A DNA stretch of 64,000 nt from Bradyrhizobium sp. JYMT SZCCT0180 (GCF_018130165.1 NZ_JAFCLZ010000002.1:62001-126000); one strand, 5' to 3'; shown: positions 42,691 to 52,542, counted from the first letter of the stretch. Numbers and translations: made by a program. The notes: generated by a model from the letters alone, not told the origin.

Positions 42691-44454
42691 CTACTCCCCG
42701 CCCCAGCGTGACAAAAATCCCCGCCAGCCGCCGGCCTGGGCCTTGGGCGGGCCGATTTGCTGGGCGAATTCGTCCGGAGGACCGTCTTCGTCGATTCCGG
42801 GGTCGTCCGGCGCCCGGACAATGGGAATCACGGCCGGAATCGGCGCCGGAACCGCCTTCGGAATGTCCTGGCGGGCGCGAAACAGCGGCGCGGCAACGGC
42901 CGGGGCCGGTTGCTGGGCGGGCGGCGGTGCCGGCTCGGGCTCCGCGGCAGGGGCCGGTTCCGGTTCGACGCTGGCGGCCGGCGGCGCGTTGTCCTGGGCG
43001 GCCGTAGCTGCGGGCGCGACAACAGGCTCCGGCGCGACGGGTGCAGGCGGTTCCGCCGGCGCGGTTTCGACCGGGGCCGGAGCCGGCGGCTCGAGCACGA
43101 CCGCGCGGCGCGGCGTTGCCAGCATCGCCTCTTCGAACGGTGAGGATTCGATGGCAGGGCCCTTGTCGGACGGCAAGGCCGCGACCGGCGTCTGCCACTG
43201 GAAGGCGTCGAGGCGGCCGGTGACCGGCGAGACCGGCCGCCAGCGATCGCTGACATAGCCATCCGCGGTCCAGGCCGGATCGTGCATCGCGCGCACCGCG
43301 CGCAAGGTCCACGCCCGCGCCCGGCCGCTGTCGCCATGTTCGGTGCGCTCGATGTCGGCCATCAGCAGCGCCACCCGCTGCGTCGGTGCGGCGATGAACG
43401 GCGCCAGCGCTTCGCGCGCCTTGGCAAATTCGGAGGCGTCGATCGCGGCGCGCGCGATCGCGAGCGCGCCCTCGATATGGCCGGGCGCTTTCGCCGCCAG
43501 CGTTTCGACGCGCACCAGCCGCTGGCGCGCGGAATCACCGAGCTTCACATGGGCATAGGCGTCAGCGAGATCAGGATGCGGCTGCGCCAGCCACGCGGTC
43601 TCGACCAGGCGCATCGAACGCCGCACCTGATGCGCCTCGCTTTCGAATTTGCTGGCGAGCACCGCAGCCGGCACCAGCGTCGGCGCCAGCTTGACCGCCT
43701 CCATCACGCTCTGACGCGCGAGGTCGCGATCGACCTTCTCGAGTTCAAGCGCGCGTGCCGTCAGCAGCACTCCGCGGTGACGGCGATAGGTCGCCTTGTC
43801 GATCAGCCCCGAGGATTGATTGTTGTCGAGAATACGTAGCGCGCCGGTCCAGTCGCTCTTGGCGCAGCAGAATCCCAGCACCGCGTGCGACGCCCATGAG
43901 GATGACGGCGACAGTTTCAGCGCTTCCTCGGCGACCATCACGGCGGCGACGGGATCATCGGCGCGCTGCGCCTCGATGAACAGGCCGCGCAGGCCCAATA
44001 GCCGCGTATCCTCGCGCTCGGCCATGGCGTGGAAGGCGCGCTGCGCGCCTTCGCGATCGCCATCGAGCTGCGCCGATTGCGCTTCCAGCAGCAGCGCCAG
44101 CGGATCCTCTGCCGCATGGCGCCGCGCGACGTCCGCATGAGCGCGGGCGGCGGTGGAATCGCCGTGGCCGATCGCAAGCAATCCTTGCGTGATCGCGTGG
44201 CGGCCGCGCGCCTGGCGCTTCTCGCGGCGATTCTTGCGGATTCGCGCCGGCGTGCGCCACAAGCCGCGCAGGATCGCCCACAGCATGACAGCCGCGACGA
44301 TGACGATGCCGAGCCCCGCCACGAACCTCGGCAGCGTGGTCGATATCTTCAGATTGCCCGACAACAGCACGACATCGCCGGGCTGTTCGGCAACCCAGGC
44401 TGCGCCCCATGCTCCGAGCGCGATCAACAGCAGAAACAGAATGATCCGGACCAT
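42691..44454 (-). CDS. hemY: HemY-family inner-membrane TPR protein
   Basis: The 587-residue protein has two N-terminal membrane helices (residues 3-22 and about 42-64), the HemY N-domain and a long run of TPR-like helices to about residue 410. From about 440 onward it is a Pro/Ala-rich disordered tail unusual in length. In alphaproteobacteria hemY follows hemD and a mitofilin-like gene. Its exact role in haem synthesis is uncertain; it is thought to scaffold enzymes at the membrane. It lies 8 bp after the mitofilin-like stop. Confidence 0.9.
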   Translation of the reverse strand: MVRIILFLLLIALGAWGAAWVAEQPGDVVLLSGNLKISTTLPRFVAGLGIVIVAAVMLWAILRGLWRTPARIRKNRREKRQARGRHAITQGLLAIGHGDSTAARAHADVARRHAAEDPLALLLEAQSAQLDGDREGAQRAFHAMAEREDTRLLGLRGLFIEAQRADDPVAAVMVAEEALKLSPSSSWASHAVLGFCCAKSDWTGALRILDNNQSSGLIDKATYRRHRGVLLTARALELEKVDRDLARQSVMEAVKLAPTLVPAAVLASKFESEAHQVRRSMRLVETAWLAQPHPDLADAYAHVKLGDSARQRLVRVETLAAKAPGHIEGALAIARAAIDASEFAKAREALAPFIAAPTQRVALLMADIERTEHGDSGRARAWTLRAVRAMHDPAWTADGYVSDRWRPVSPVTGRLDAFQWQTPVAALPSDKGPAIESSPFEEAMLATPRRAVVLEPPAPAPVETAPAEPPAPVAPEPVVAPAATAAQDNAPPAASVEPEPAPAAEPEPAPPPAQQPAPAVAAPLFRARQDIPKAVPAPIPAVIPIVRAPDDPGIDEDGPPDEFAQQIGPPKAQAGGWRGFLSRWGGE

Positions 44455-44462
44455 CGGATTCC

Positions 44463-45722
44463 TTATTGCGGCGGTTTGGCGAGCACGGCCATGGCGTCGG
44501 CCGCAAATTGACGGGAGGCGGCCAGCGCGGCATCGCGCGCATCGGCCTTGTCGAGCCAGGCTTGCGCCGGAGCGCGGTCGGCCGGCGCCAGCGTTTTCAA
44601 TTCGCGCCGCGCTTCATTGGCATCGTTGCGCAATGCCGCCGCGGTCGCCCGCGCCACCACCGCGCCGCGGTCATTGCCTGCGGTATCGGTGCGTTCGATG
44701 CGGACCAGTTTTGCGGCGCCGGCCTGCAGACGTTCGACGATGCCCGAGCCAGTCGTGGCAGTGTCCTGCGGCACCGCCGGCGACAATTTCGGCACCAGCG
44801 TCAGCAATTCGCCCGAGAGCTTGCCGGCGTTCGGCACGCCCGTTGTCGCGAACGGCTCGAGCGGCTTTAGCGCGTCGGCGTTGGGCGCCAGTGCCTTCGC
44901 CGTGGTCAGCGCCGCCGGATAGGGATCGCCGGCTCGAACGAGAACATCGAGCAGGGCCGCCGCCACCAAACGGCGCAGCGGCTGATCGTCGGCAGGCTTC
45001 GTCTCGATCGGCTTTAAGTCGGCAATCTTGCTGCCTTGCTGTGCGATCTCGGCGGCCTGCGCCTGTACGGCGCTTTCGATCTTCGCGACCTGTTCGTTGA
45101 TCCCGGAAAGATCGGGCGCGGGTGCGGGAGTGCCGTCGGCACGCGGCGCCAATTTCACCTCGTTGACGGCGGACGCAAGTTTTTCGTTCTGCGTGCGCGC
45201 GGTTGCGAGTTCGCCGCGCAGCGCAGTGAGTGATTTTTCCAGCGTATCGATCCGCGCCAGGGAAGCGGGATCGGCCACCGGCGCGGCGGGCTTGCTGGTC
45301 TTCGTCTCCAGACCTGCGACACGCGTGGTGAGACCGTCGATCGCGGCGTTGAGTTGCGGCGCAGGAGGCGTTGCCGCCGGCTGAACGGCGGGCCAGCCCA
45401 GCATCCAGCCGACGCCGATCACGAGCGCGGCCGCCACCGCGCCGGAGACGGGCGCAACGATCCAGGGCGAGACCGGTGCCGACGCAGGCACCGGTTGCGG
45501 CTCAGGTTCCGCCGCAGCCGCCGCGGTTGCAGTCTCGGTGTCGGCCACCGCGGCCTCAGATGCTGCGGTCTCGGGCGCCGCGGTATCCGCCGTCGGCGTA
45601 TCGCCTGCTTTCGCGGTCTCGCTGGTCACTTCAGTCGCCTCGAGATCGATCGTCGGCGGCTCGCGCTTGGGCCGCTCCGATTCGGGCACTGATCCCTTAT
45701 TTTCGGGCCTGTCGTCGACCAT
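44463..45722 (-). CDS. Mitofilin-like (Mic60-related) inner-membrane protein
   Basis: The 419-residue protein has an acidic, disordered N-terminus, one membrane helix at about 87-110 (APVSGAVAAALVIGVGWML), a long coiled coil (about 120-230; LARIDTLEKSLTALRGELAT), and a C-terminal helical region matching the mitofilin signature. Its place between hemD and hemY is the diagnostic alphaproteobacterial Mic60 arrangement. Homologues shape intracytoplasmic membranes. The frame continues upstream past 45722 but the extension is unsupported. Confidence 0.85.
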   Translation of the reverse strand: MVDDRPENKGSVPESERPKREPPTIDLEATEVTSETAKAGDTPTADTAAPETAASEAAVADTETATAAAAAEPEPQPVPASAPVSPWIVAPVSGAVAAALVIGVGWMLGWPAVQPAATPPAPQLNAAIDGLTTRVAGLETKTSKPAAPVADPASLARIDTLEKSLTALRGELATARTQNEKLASAVNEVKLAPRADGTPAPAPDLSGINEQVAKIESAVQAQAAEIAQQGSKIADLKPIETKPADDQPLRRLVAAALLDVLVRAGDPYPAALTTAKALAPNADALKPLEPFATTGVPNAGKLSGELLTLVPKLSPAVPQDTATTGSGIVERLQAGAAKLVRIERTDTAGNDRGAVVARATAAALRNDANEARRELKTLAPADRAPAQAWLDKADARDAALAASRQFAADAMAVLAKPPQ

Positions 45723-45775
45723 CGCAGCGGTTCCCTTAGCGTGAGTTACCCTGAACCTAGCAGAATCGGGCGGGG

Positions 45776-46522
45776 TTAGGCCAATCGGGTCCGCAAAGCA
45801 CGGCCCAAAGCCTCGAACAAGGCATTTTCGTCGGCCTGGACGGCCGCCGTGACCTGCGTCGCGCCGGCATCGCGCAACACGGCGGCAACGGCCGTGGAAA
45901 TGCAGCATTGTGGCAGCGCCAACGCCGATATTTCGACGCCGCCCGACCGCGCCGCGTTCAGAAAGGCGCGCGCGCTGCGGCGAGAATAATGCAATACCGC
46001 CTCGACCCGGTTCGCCACGAAAGCGTCACATATTTCCTGCGGCAGGCTGGACGCCGGAATCATCCGGTAGGTCGTGTGCGTCACGACGGTAAACCCCTTC
46101 TCGCCCAATTCGCCCGCGAGATCGCGCGCGAGATCGGCGCCGGCCAGATAGAGCAGCGTGCTGGCTTTCTTGAGTTGCTTCGATTTCACAGCTCCCAGCA
46201 CCAGGTCGCGCAGCGCACCGGCGTCGCCCCTGGCCGCGATCACCTCGCTGAAACCGGCGTCGCGGGCAGCCGAGGCGGTATGTTCGCCCACCGCGAACAA
46301 CGGCAATTTCAACAGCCGGCTATCGGCCAGATGCGGCGCGATGGCGCGCAGCGCGTTGGCTGACGTGACGATGATGGCGCCGTAACGGGCATCGGCATCG
46401 TCATGGAAGGGCACCGCCTCAAATCGCAGCATCGGCGCCCGGAGCACTTCAAAACCCCTGGCGCGAAGCGCTGTGGCGGTGGCCTCATCGTCCGGATGCG
46501 GGCGCGTGACGAGAACGGCCAT
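45776..46522 (-). CDS. hemD: Uroporphyrinogen-III synthase
   Basis: The 248-residue enzyme closes hydroxymethylbilane to uroporphyrinogen III, the branch point to haem, sirohaem and cobalamin. The weakly conserved family pattern is visible: VLVTRPHPDDEATATALRAR, IIVTSANALRAIAPHL, VGEHTASAARDAGF and the second-lobe LYLAGADLARDLAGEL. First gene of the hemD-mitofilin-hemY operon. hemC, often adjacent in related genomes, is not between it and tsaD. Confidence 0.93.
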   Translation of the reverse strand: MAVLVTRPHPDDEATATALRARGFEVLRAPMLRFEAVPFHDDADARYGAIIVTSANALRAIAPHLADSRLLKLPLFAVGEHTASAARDAGFSEVIAARGDAGALRDLVLGAVKSKQLKKASTLLYLAGADLARDLAGELGEKGFTVVTHTTYRMIPASSLPQEICDAFVANRVEAVLHYSRRSARAFLNAARSGGVEISALALPQCCISTAVAAVLRDAGATQVTAAVQADENALFEALGRALRTRLA

Positions 46523-46542
46523 GCCTCAGATCTCCAAAAATG

Positions 46543-46590
46543 TCTTGGCTCAACCCTTGGCCCAACTCTTGGCTCAACCCTAGGCGCAAT
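46543..46590. repeat. Two 24-bp tandem direct repeats in the hemD/tsaD divergent region
   Basis: 46543-46566 and 46567-46590 share 21 of 24 bases. Each unit starts tcttggctcaaccc and is itself made of two similar ~12-nt parts. Degenerate further units follow at 46591-46620 (ccttggcgcaaa). Confidence 0.75.
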
Positions 46591-46714
46591 CCTTGCCGCA
46601 AGAAAAAGCCTTGGCGCAAAATGTTTCGGCTTTAACCGGCGATTGCACCTAGCGACCTCGTAATGCTACCGGGTTACGGAAGCGTTGTTTTGACCTGATA
46701 CGCAAGGGATCAAA

Positions 46715-47806
46715 TTGGATAACGACACGCCGATGCTGGTGCTGGGTATCGAGACCACCTGCGACGAGACCGCGGCGGCGGTGATCGAGCGGGCGAGCGA
46801 CGGCAGCGGCCGGATCCTGTCCAATATCGTGCGTTCGCAAACCGACGAGCACGCCCGCTTCGGCGGCGTAGTGCCGGAGATCGCGGCGCGCGCCCATGTC
46901 GATCTGCTCGACGGCATCGTCGATGGCGCGATGAAAGAGGCCGGAATTGGCTACGCGCAGTTGTCGGCGGTCGCAGCCGCCGCGGGTCCCGGCCTGATCG
47001 GCGGGGTGATCGTCGGCCTCACCACCGCAAAGGCGATCGCGATGGTGCACGACACGCCGCTGATCGCGGTCAACCATCTCGAGGCCCACGCGCTGACGCC
47101 GCGGCTGACCTGCGCGCTGGCGTTTCCTTATTGCCTGTTCCTTGCCTCGGGCGGTCACACCCAGATCGTAGCCGTGGTCGGCGTCGGCAAATATGTCCGG
47201 CTCGGCACCACCGTCGACGACGCCATGGGCGAAGCCTTCGACAAGGTCGCCAAGATGCTGTCGCTGCCCTATCCCGGCGGGCCGGAGGTCGAGCGCGCGG
47301 CCGCCGGCGGCGATCCGAAGCGATTTGCGCTTCCGCGCCCGATGCTCGGGCGGCCGGATGCGAATTTCTCGCTGTCAGGACTGAAGACCGCCGTGCGCAA
47401 CGAGGCCAGCCGGATGATGCCGTTGGAGCCGCAGGATGTCAGCGATCTCTGCGCCAGTTTCCAGGCCGCGGTGCTGGAATCCACCGCCGATCGATTGAGC
47501 GTCGGCCTGCGGCTGTTCCACGAGCAGTTCGGTCCGCCGCGCGCGCTGGTCGCGGCCGGCGGCGTCGCCGCCAATCACGCGATCCGCGACGCCCTGCAGG
47601 ATGTGGCGGCGAAAGCGCAGACCACGCTGATCATTCCGCCGCCGGCGCTCTGCACCGATAACGGCGCGATGATCGCCTGGGCCGGCGCGGAGCGGATGGC
47701 GCTCGGGCTGACCGATACGATGGATGCGCCGCCCCGCGCGCGCTGGCTGCTCGATGCCAATGCCGCGGCGCCCGCGGGCTACGCCAACACCAGGGCGGGA
47801 TTTTAG
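46715..47806 (+). CDS. tsaD: tRNA N6-adenosine threonylcarbamoyltransferase
   Basis: The 363-residue ASKHA-fold enzyme transfers threonylcarbamoyl to A37 of ANN-decoding tRNAs together with TsaB and TsaE. Visible are [14 protein letters not shown] (residues 9-22), the metal-binding [10 protein letters not shown] (two His), [28 protein letters not shown] and [15 protein letters not shown]. The TTG at 46715 has AAGGGA with good spacing; the ATG at 46733 has none and would remove six residues. Two bases separate it from gpsA, so they are one operon. Confidence 0.96.
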   Translation: MDNDTPMLVLGIETTCDETAAAVIERASDGSGRILSNIVRSQTDEHARFGGVVPEIAARAHVDLLDGIVDGAMKEAGIGYAQLSAVAAAAGPGLIGGVIVGLTTAKAIAMVHDTPLIAVNHLEAHALTPRLTCALAFPYCLFLASGGHTQIVAVVGVGKYVRLGTTVDDAMGEAFDKVAKMLSLPYPGGPEVERAAAGGDPKRFALPRPMLGRPDANFSLSGLKTAVRNEASRMMPLEPQDVSDLCASFQAAVLESTADRLSVGLRLFHEQFGPPRALVAAGGVAANHAIRDALQDVAAKAQTTLIIPPPALCTDNGAMIAWAGAERMALGLTDTMDAPPRARWLLDANAAAPAGYANTRAGF

Positions 47807-47808
47807 AG

Positions 47809-48789
47809 ATGCCGTCCGAGAACACCGTCGCGGTGATCGGCGCGGGCGCCTGGGGCACGGCGCTGGCGGCCGTCGCGGCGCGCGCGGGCCGCGATGTCAT
47901 CCTCTATGCGCGCAACGCCGAAAACGCCGCGCAAATGAAGATCGCGCATGCCAATCCGCGGCTGCCGGGCATGCGCCTTGATCAGCGCATCGAAATCACC
48001 AACCGCATCGCGGCCGCGGCCGGCGCCCACATTATCCTGATCGCAACGCCCGCGCAGAATTTGCGTGAAGCGGCCCTGGCGCTGGCCCCGCATCTGAAGA
48101 AGGCGACGCCGGTGATCGCCACCGCCAAGGGCATCGAGCGCGGCACGCATAAATTCATGACCGAAGTGATCGCGGAAGCCGCCCCCGACGCAATACCTGC
48201 GATCCTGTCGGGACCGAGCTTCGCCGACGACGTGGCGCGCGGCCTTCCCACCGCCGTGACGCTGGCGGCAAAGGACGAAGCACTGGCAAGTGCGCTGGTG
48301 CAGGCGCTCGGCTCAGCCACCTTCCGGCCCTATCACACGACAGACATTCGCGGCGTCGAGATCGGCGGGGCGGCGAAGAACGTGCTGGCAATCGCGGCCG
48401 GCATCGTTGAAGGACGCAAGCTCGGCGCCTCGGCGCTGGCCGCCTTGACCACGCGCGGCTTCAGCGAGCTGGCGCGGCTCGGTCGCGCCTGCGGTGCGCG
48501 CGCCGAAACGCTGGCGGGGCTTTCCGGATTGGGCGACCTGATCCTGAGCTGCTCCAGCCTGCAATCGCGTAATTTCGCGCTCGGCATCGCGCTCGGGCGC
48601 GGCGAGCAGCCGGCGCGAGACAAGCTTGCGGAGGGCGCATTCACCGCGCCGGTGCTGATCGAGCTGGCGGCTTCGCAGAATGTCGACATGCCGGTATCAA
48701 ATGCGGTCGCGGCGATATTGGCCGGCAAGGTGACGATCGATGCCGCGATCGAGGGATTGCTGACGCGGCCGTTCAAGGCGGAGGAATAG
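47809..48789 (+). CDS. gpsA: Glycerol-3-phosphate dehydrogenase (NAD(P)+)
   Basis: The 326-residue enzyme reduces dihydroxyacetone phosphate to sn-glycerol-3-phosphate for phospholipid synthesis. The N-terminal Rossmann motif is [18 protein letters not shown], with [30 protein letters not shown], the catalytic Lys in [19 protein letters not shown], and [20 protein letters not shown] near the C-terminus. Length is normal. The tight spacing to tsaD is a conserved alphaproteobacterial pairing. Confidence 0.97.
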   Translation: MPSENTVAVIGAGAWGTALAAVAARAGRDVILYARNAENAAQMKIAHANPRLPGMRLDQRIEITNRIAAAAGAHIILIATPAQNLREAALALAPHLKKATPVIATAKGIERGTHKFMTEVIAEAAPDAIPAILSGPSFADDVARGLPTAVTLAAKDEALASALVQALGSATFRPYHTTDIRGVEIGGAAKNVLAIAAGIVEGRKLGASALAALTTRGFSELARLGRACGARAETLAGLSGLGDLILSCSSLQSRNFALGIALGRGEQPARDKLAEGAFTAPVLIELAASQNVDMPVSNAVAAILAGKVTIDAAIEGLLTRPFKAEE

Positions 48790-48796
48790 TTTCACC

Positions 48797-48890
48797 TCGT
48801 CATGCCCGCGCTTGTCGCGGGCATCCACGTCTTGATACTAGCCTCGAAGGAAGACGTGGATGGCCGGAACAAGTCCGGCCATGACGGAGA
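48797..48890. repeat. Interspersed repeat (catgcccggc family), simple copy
   Basis: The element begins cgtcatgcccgcgcttgtcg and ends with agtccggccatgacggagag; its ends are inverted. It corresponds to the 17494-17657 element without the internal tandem units and likewise ends just before a start codon (EVE gene at 48904). Confidence 0.7.
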
Positions 48891-48903
48891 GATGGTGGAC
48901 GCT

Positions 48904-49317
48904 ATGAATTACTGGCTGGTGAAGTCCGAGCCCTCGGTGTGGTCGTGGGATCAACAGGTCGCGAAAGGCGCCAAGGGCGAAGCCTGGACCGGCGTGCGCA
49001 ATTTCACCGCGCGGCAGAATCTCGTGGCGATGAAGAAGGGCGACCGCGCCTTCTTCTACCACTCCAACGAGGGCAAGGAGATCGTCGGCATCGCGGAGAT
49101 CATCAAGGAGGCCTATCCCGATCCGACCGACAAGACGGGCAAGTTCGTCTGCGTCGACATCAAGGCCGACAAGCCGCTCAAGACCCCGGTGACGATGGCC
49201 GCGATCAAGGCCGACAAGAAACTCGCCGCGATGGCGCTGGTGAAATATTCGCGGCTGTCGGTCCAGCCGGTCACCGCGGACGAATGGAAGATGGTCTGCA
49301 AGATGGGCGGATTGTAG
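48904..49317 (+). CDS. EVE domain protein
   Basis: The 137-residue protein is a single EVE/PUA-like domain: NYWLVKSEPSVWSWDQQV, TGVRNFTARQNLVAMKKGDR, FFYHSNEGKEIVGIAEIIKE and DIKADKPLKTPVTM. EVE proteins bind modified bases in RNA or DNA. The chosen ATG is 48904; an in-frame ATG at 48892 and an earlier start inside the repeat exist. It follows gpsA. Confidence 0.92.
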   Translation: MNYWLVKSEPSVWSWDQQVAKGAKGEAWTGVRNFTARQNLVAMKKGDRAFFYHSNEGKEIVGIAEIIKEAYPDPTDKTGKFVCVDIKADKPLKTPVTMAAIKADKKLAAMALVKYSRLSVQPVTADEWKMVCKMGGL

Positions 49318-49566
49318 GGGCATCGTAGCGGCCGCGCAGCGCCGACGCGCTATGAGCAGAACCTTGCGGGGCCAGACACAAAATCGCGAAAACAACCCCA
49401 TGCAAAGTATCGGGATCTCTACGGAACGGTAATATAGAACCTTCTCGTAGGAACTTAACCATTCCTTATCCCGTAATCCTCCCCGATCGCTTTTGCAGGG
49501 GAAATTTAGCATTTCGGGCGCTTACTCCCGGGCGTGCGGCAAGCACGCCAGCGGGAGAGATACGCC

Positions 49567-50886
49567 TTGAGATCGGGTTCCAGCAGCCTGAACGCGACGC
49601 CGCTTGACGACGCGGCGGATGTGCTCGTGACGCCGGCGCTCGAAGCCGAGACCGAGCGGCTGCTGTCCCAGCGCACCCGCGACATCCGGTTTTCTCCCGA
49701 AATGGTTCGCGCCTATCGCAGCAAGGACTGGCCGCAGCGCAGCAAGATCGCGCGCGCGTGGATGGTCTGGGTCGGGCTGATCAGCATGGCGTTCGTGCCG
49801 ATCAGCTACCTGCTCGCGCCCGACTTCCTCATCCACACCACCATCATCAGCGGCCTGCTGGTTCCGGCGATGCACGGCTGTGCCTATCTGGTCTGGCGAA
49901 AACCCCGCAGCGCCGCGGTCGAAGGCCTGGCGCTGCTGCTGTTGATGACATCAGTGATGATTGCTTACGGCTTCCTCGCGGTCGCCGCGGGCGGCAATTA
50001 CGAGCGCTTCCTCACCTGCATCATGTACGTCAACACGATCGCGATCGTTGTGTTCAGCGTCGACTATCTCTGGACGCTGTCTTTGATGATCTGCTCGATC
50101 GGAATCTTCTTCGGCTTTGAAATCTTCAATCCCGTGATCGAATCCAAGGAAGCGGTCGGCACGTCGATCTTCTATGCGATGGGCATGTATGCGGCGACGA
50201 TCGCGCGCAAGACCCAGTCGATCCTCGGGCAAAAAGCCTTCCTGCTGTCCTTGCGCAACCAGTATCGCAGCGACGCCCTGAGGCGCGCCAACCATCAATT
50301 GGAAATTCTGGCGACGCGCGACCCGCTTACCGGGCTCGGCAACCGCCGTTCGGCGACCGATCTGATCGACCGGCTCTGGCGCGACCCGACGGTTCCGAAA
50401 GCCAGTATCGCGTTCATCATGGCCGATATCGACTTGTTCAAGCACCTGAACGATACCGCCGGCCACGCCGCCGGCGACGCCTGCATCAGGCGGGTGGCTG
50501 ATACAATCGAGGACTCGGTCCGGCTCGGCCTGGATGCGGTGTTCCGCTATGGCGGCGAGGAATTCCTCGTCGTTCTCGCGCACGCCACGCCCGATCTGGC
50601 CTGGACGATCGCGCAACGCATCCGCAGCGCCGTGGAGGGGCTCGGCATCGTCAATCCCGGAATCCATCCCGCCGACGATTCGACCTGCGTGGTGACGATC
50701 AGCCTCGGCGTCGCGTTCGCGCAGGAAAACGCCGCGCCGGAGATGGTCGCCAAATGGGCTGACGACGCGCTGTACGACGCCAAGCGCGGCGGCAGGAATA
50801 TTGTGTTTTTGTCGAATGCGCATGCGGCCGGCGAGGATGCGCGTGATGCGCAGGCCGTTGCCGTACAGCCGAGGCAGCGCGTGTAG
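49567..50886 (+). CDS. Membrane-bound diguanylate cyclase (GGDEF)
   Basis: The 439-residue protein has a cytoplasmic N-terminus, about six membrane helices (residues 60-210) and a C-terminal GGDEF domain (about 260-420) with DPLTGLGNRRSA, MADIDLFKHLNDTAGHAAGD and the active site YGGEEF. The classic RxxD inhibitory site is not in place before it. It should make c-di-GMP. The TTG at 49567 has GGGAGAG upstream; a GTG at 49534 would add 11 residues. The stop codon lies inside a palindromic repeat. Confidence 0.9.
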   Translation: MRSGSSSLNATPLDDAADVLVTPALEAETERLLSQRTRDIRFSPEMVRAYRSKDWPQRSKIARAWMVWVGLISMAFVPISYLLAPDFLIHTTIISGLLVPAMHGCAYLVWRKPRSAAVEGLALLLLMTSVMIAYGFLAVAAGGNYERFLTCIMYVNTIAIVVFSVDYLWTLSLMICSIGIFFGFEIFNPVIESKEAVGTSIFYAMGMYAATIARKTQSILGQKAFLLSLRNQYRSDALRRANHQLEILATRDPLTGLGNRRSATDLIDRLWRDPTVPKASIAFIMADIDLFKHLNDTAGHAAGDACIRRVADTIEDSVRLGLDAVFRYGGEEFLVVLAHATPDLAWTIAQRIRSAVEGLGIVNPGIHPADDSTCVVTISLGVAFAQENAAPEMVAKWADDALYDAKRGGRNIVFLSNAHAAGEDARDAQAVAVQPRQRV

Positions 50887-50975
50887 GGTGGGCAAAGGCG
50901 CATTGCGCCGTGCCCACCATCTATCCAAGGTGACTATCGTAAAATGGTGGGCACGCTTCGCTTTGCCCACCCTAC
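50883..50975. repeat. Inverted repeat between convergent genes
   Basis: gtagggtgggcaaaggcg...cgctttgcccaccctac encloses a 93-bp hairpin, with an inner pair gtgcccaccat / atggtgggcac. It spans the GGDEF stop and lies 11 bp from the topoisomerase stop, and may end transcription in both directions. Confidence 0.7.
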
Positions 50976-50986
50976 GGCGTCGTGGC

Positions 50987-52168
50987 TTACGCCGCAGCAG
51001 CAGCCGTCACGACTTGTGCCAGCAGCGCTTCGCGCTTCGACTGCGAGCGGTAGCCCTTCATGGTCGCGGCAAAGCGCTCGAGGATGCCGTCCTCGAAGGC
51101 GGTGACGATGGTGTCGTGGACGTAGCTCTTGCGGCAGATCGCGGGCGTGTTCGACAGCTCATCCGCCGCGGCCCGAACCGCCTCCAGCACCTGCTTCTTG
51201 CGGCCGCGGGCGCTCGCCGCCGGCGAGATCCGCGACAATGACTCCAGCACCACGGCTGACGCCATCAGGGTGCGAAAATCCTTCAGCGAAATCTTGATGC
51301 CGGCGATCTCGCGCAGGAACCCGTTCACCGTCGTCGTCGACACCGTACGCACGGTGCCGGAATTATCGCGATACTGGAACATGCGCTTGCCCGGCACGCC
51401 GCGCAGGATGCCGATCGCGCGCACGAGCTTGGCCGCGTCGCATTCCTTGCGCACGGCCTTGCCGCCCTTGGCCTTGAAGGTCAGGACGAAGCTGTCGTCT
51501 TCCAGCGTGACATTGGACTTCAGCAGCGTGGTGGCGCCGCGGGTGCCGTTCAATCGCGCGTAGGATTCATTGCCCGGCCGGATCGCGGTGCGGGCGATCA
51601 GTTCGATCACGGCCGAGAGCGCGAACTCGCGCGTCGGCTCGTCGCCGGACAGATGCATCGAGACGTTGCGGCGGATCTTCGGCAAGGCCGCGACCAGGCG
51701 CGCCAGGCGATGCGCCTTGCGCTGCTCGCGGACCTTCTCCCAATCGGCGTGGTAGCGGTATTGCAGCCGGCCGGCGGCATCGACGCCGACCGCCTGCAGA
51801 TGCGAGGTCGGATCGGGCGAATACCGCACCTGCTGATAGGCCGGCGGCACCGCCATCGAGTTCAGGCGCCGGATGGTGCCGGCATGACGGACCGCCGTGC
51901 CGTTGGCGCGAACAAATGAATAGGTCTTGCCACGCTTGATGCGGCGGATCGTCAGCTCGTTCTGGTCGCCGAGCTTGAGGCCGAGTTCCTGCGCCAGCGA
52001 CTCGACCGTAATCTTCAGCTCATGCTTGGCGAGCTTTTCCTTCGGCGAGGGGATCTTGGCGGGTGCCTTCAGCGGCGCTTTCGGCAACTGGCCAAGCGCT
52101 TCTGCCAAAGCGACGGCAGGATCAGCGGAATTGGGCCGCGTAGCCTCGAAATTCACCTGATCCATCAT
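50987..52168 (-). CDS. DNA topoisomerase IB (eukaryote/poxvirus-like)
   Basis: The 393-residue enzyme relaxes supercoils through a 3'-phosphotyrosine. Visible are the DNA-binding N-domain (GTIRRLNSMAVPPAYQQVRY), the catalytic core with AIRPGNESYARLNGTRGATT, SLKDFRTLMAS (catalytic Arg) and the nucleophile Tyr in ICRKSYVHDTIV. Residues 1-60 are a Lys/Ala/Pro-rich extension with no viral counterpart. Type IB enzymes are patchily distributed in bacteria; here it is convergent with the GGDEF gene and divergent from acs. Confidence 0.93.
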   Translation of the reverse strand: MMDQVNFEATRPNSADPAVALAEALGQLPKAPLKAPAKIPSPKEKLAKHELKITVESLAQELGLKLGDQNELTIRRIKRGKTYSFVRANGTAVRHAGTIRRLNSMAVPPAYQQVRYSPDPTSHLQAVGVDAAGRLQYRYHADWEKVREQRKAHRLARLVAALPKIRRNVSMHLSGDEPTREFALSAVIELIARTAIRPGNESYARLNGTRGATTLLKSNVTLEDDSFVLTFKAKGGKAVRKECDAAKLVRAIGILRGVPGKRMFQYRDNSGTVRTVSTTTVNGFLREIAGIKISLKDFRTLMASAVVLESLSRISPAASARGRKKQVLEAVRAAADELSNTPAICRKSYVHDTIVTAFEDGILERFAATMKGYRSQSKREALLAQVVTAAAAA

Positions 52169-52542
52169 GACCGTCGTTGTCCTGCTCCGCCTGTTCTTTC
52201 CGGTAATGCCGCTTGATACGGCTTGGTTCCGGCGGGGCCCTGTCACCCCGGAAACGCCATTTAGGGGGTAACGAACCCCTTTGCGAGTCCCGATTCCGCG
52301 ATTGCCGGTTATTAGATACCGGTCATGGGAGCCATTCGCGCGATAACGTTGATTTTGGGTCGCGCCAAAACGCGAAAGTGATGGCCGGACCGGGCTGGCC
52401 GGGGCACTGCGGGAGCGCGGGAACCGACCAAGGTCGCAGATGTTTCCGCCTTGTCCGGGCCCCCTGTGACGCCTAATCATCGTAATAATCAAGACGGCTT
52501 GCGACCGCTTACGGGTAGGGCTCGCAATCAGCGGAGGGGAAG
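52169..52542. other. Divergent topoisomerase IB / acs intergenic region
   Basis: This 374-bp region must hold both promoters. AGGGG...CCCCT (about 52262-52279) and CCGGT...ACCGG (about 52305-52322) are short inverted repeats that could be operators. No convincing gene, tRNA or interspersed repeat is present. Confidence 0.5.

Noticed and set aside
46403..46663. Plus-strand frame encoding an LGSTLGPTLG-like repeat near hemD
   Set aside because: It is the translation of the tandem DNA repeat, partly antisense to hemD, with no start signal.
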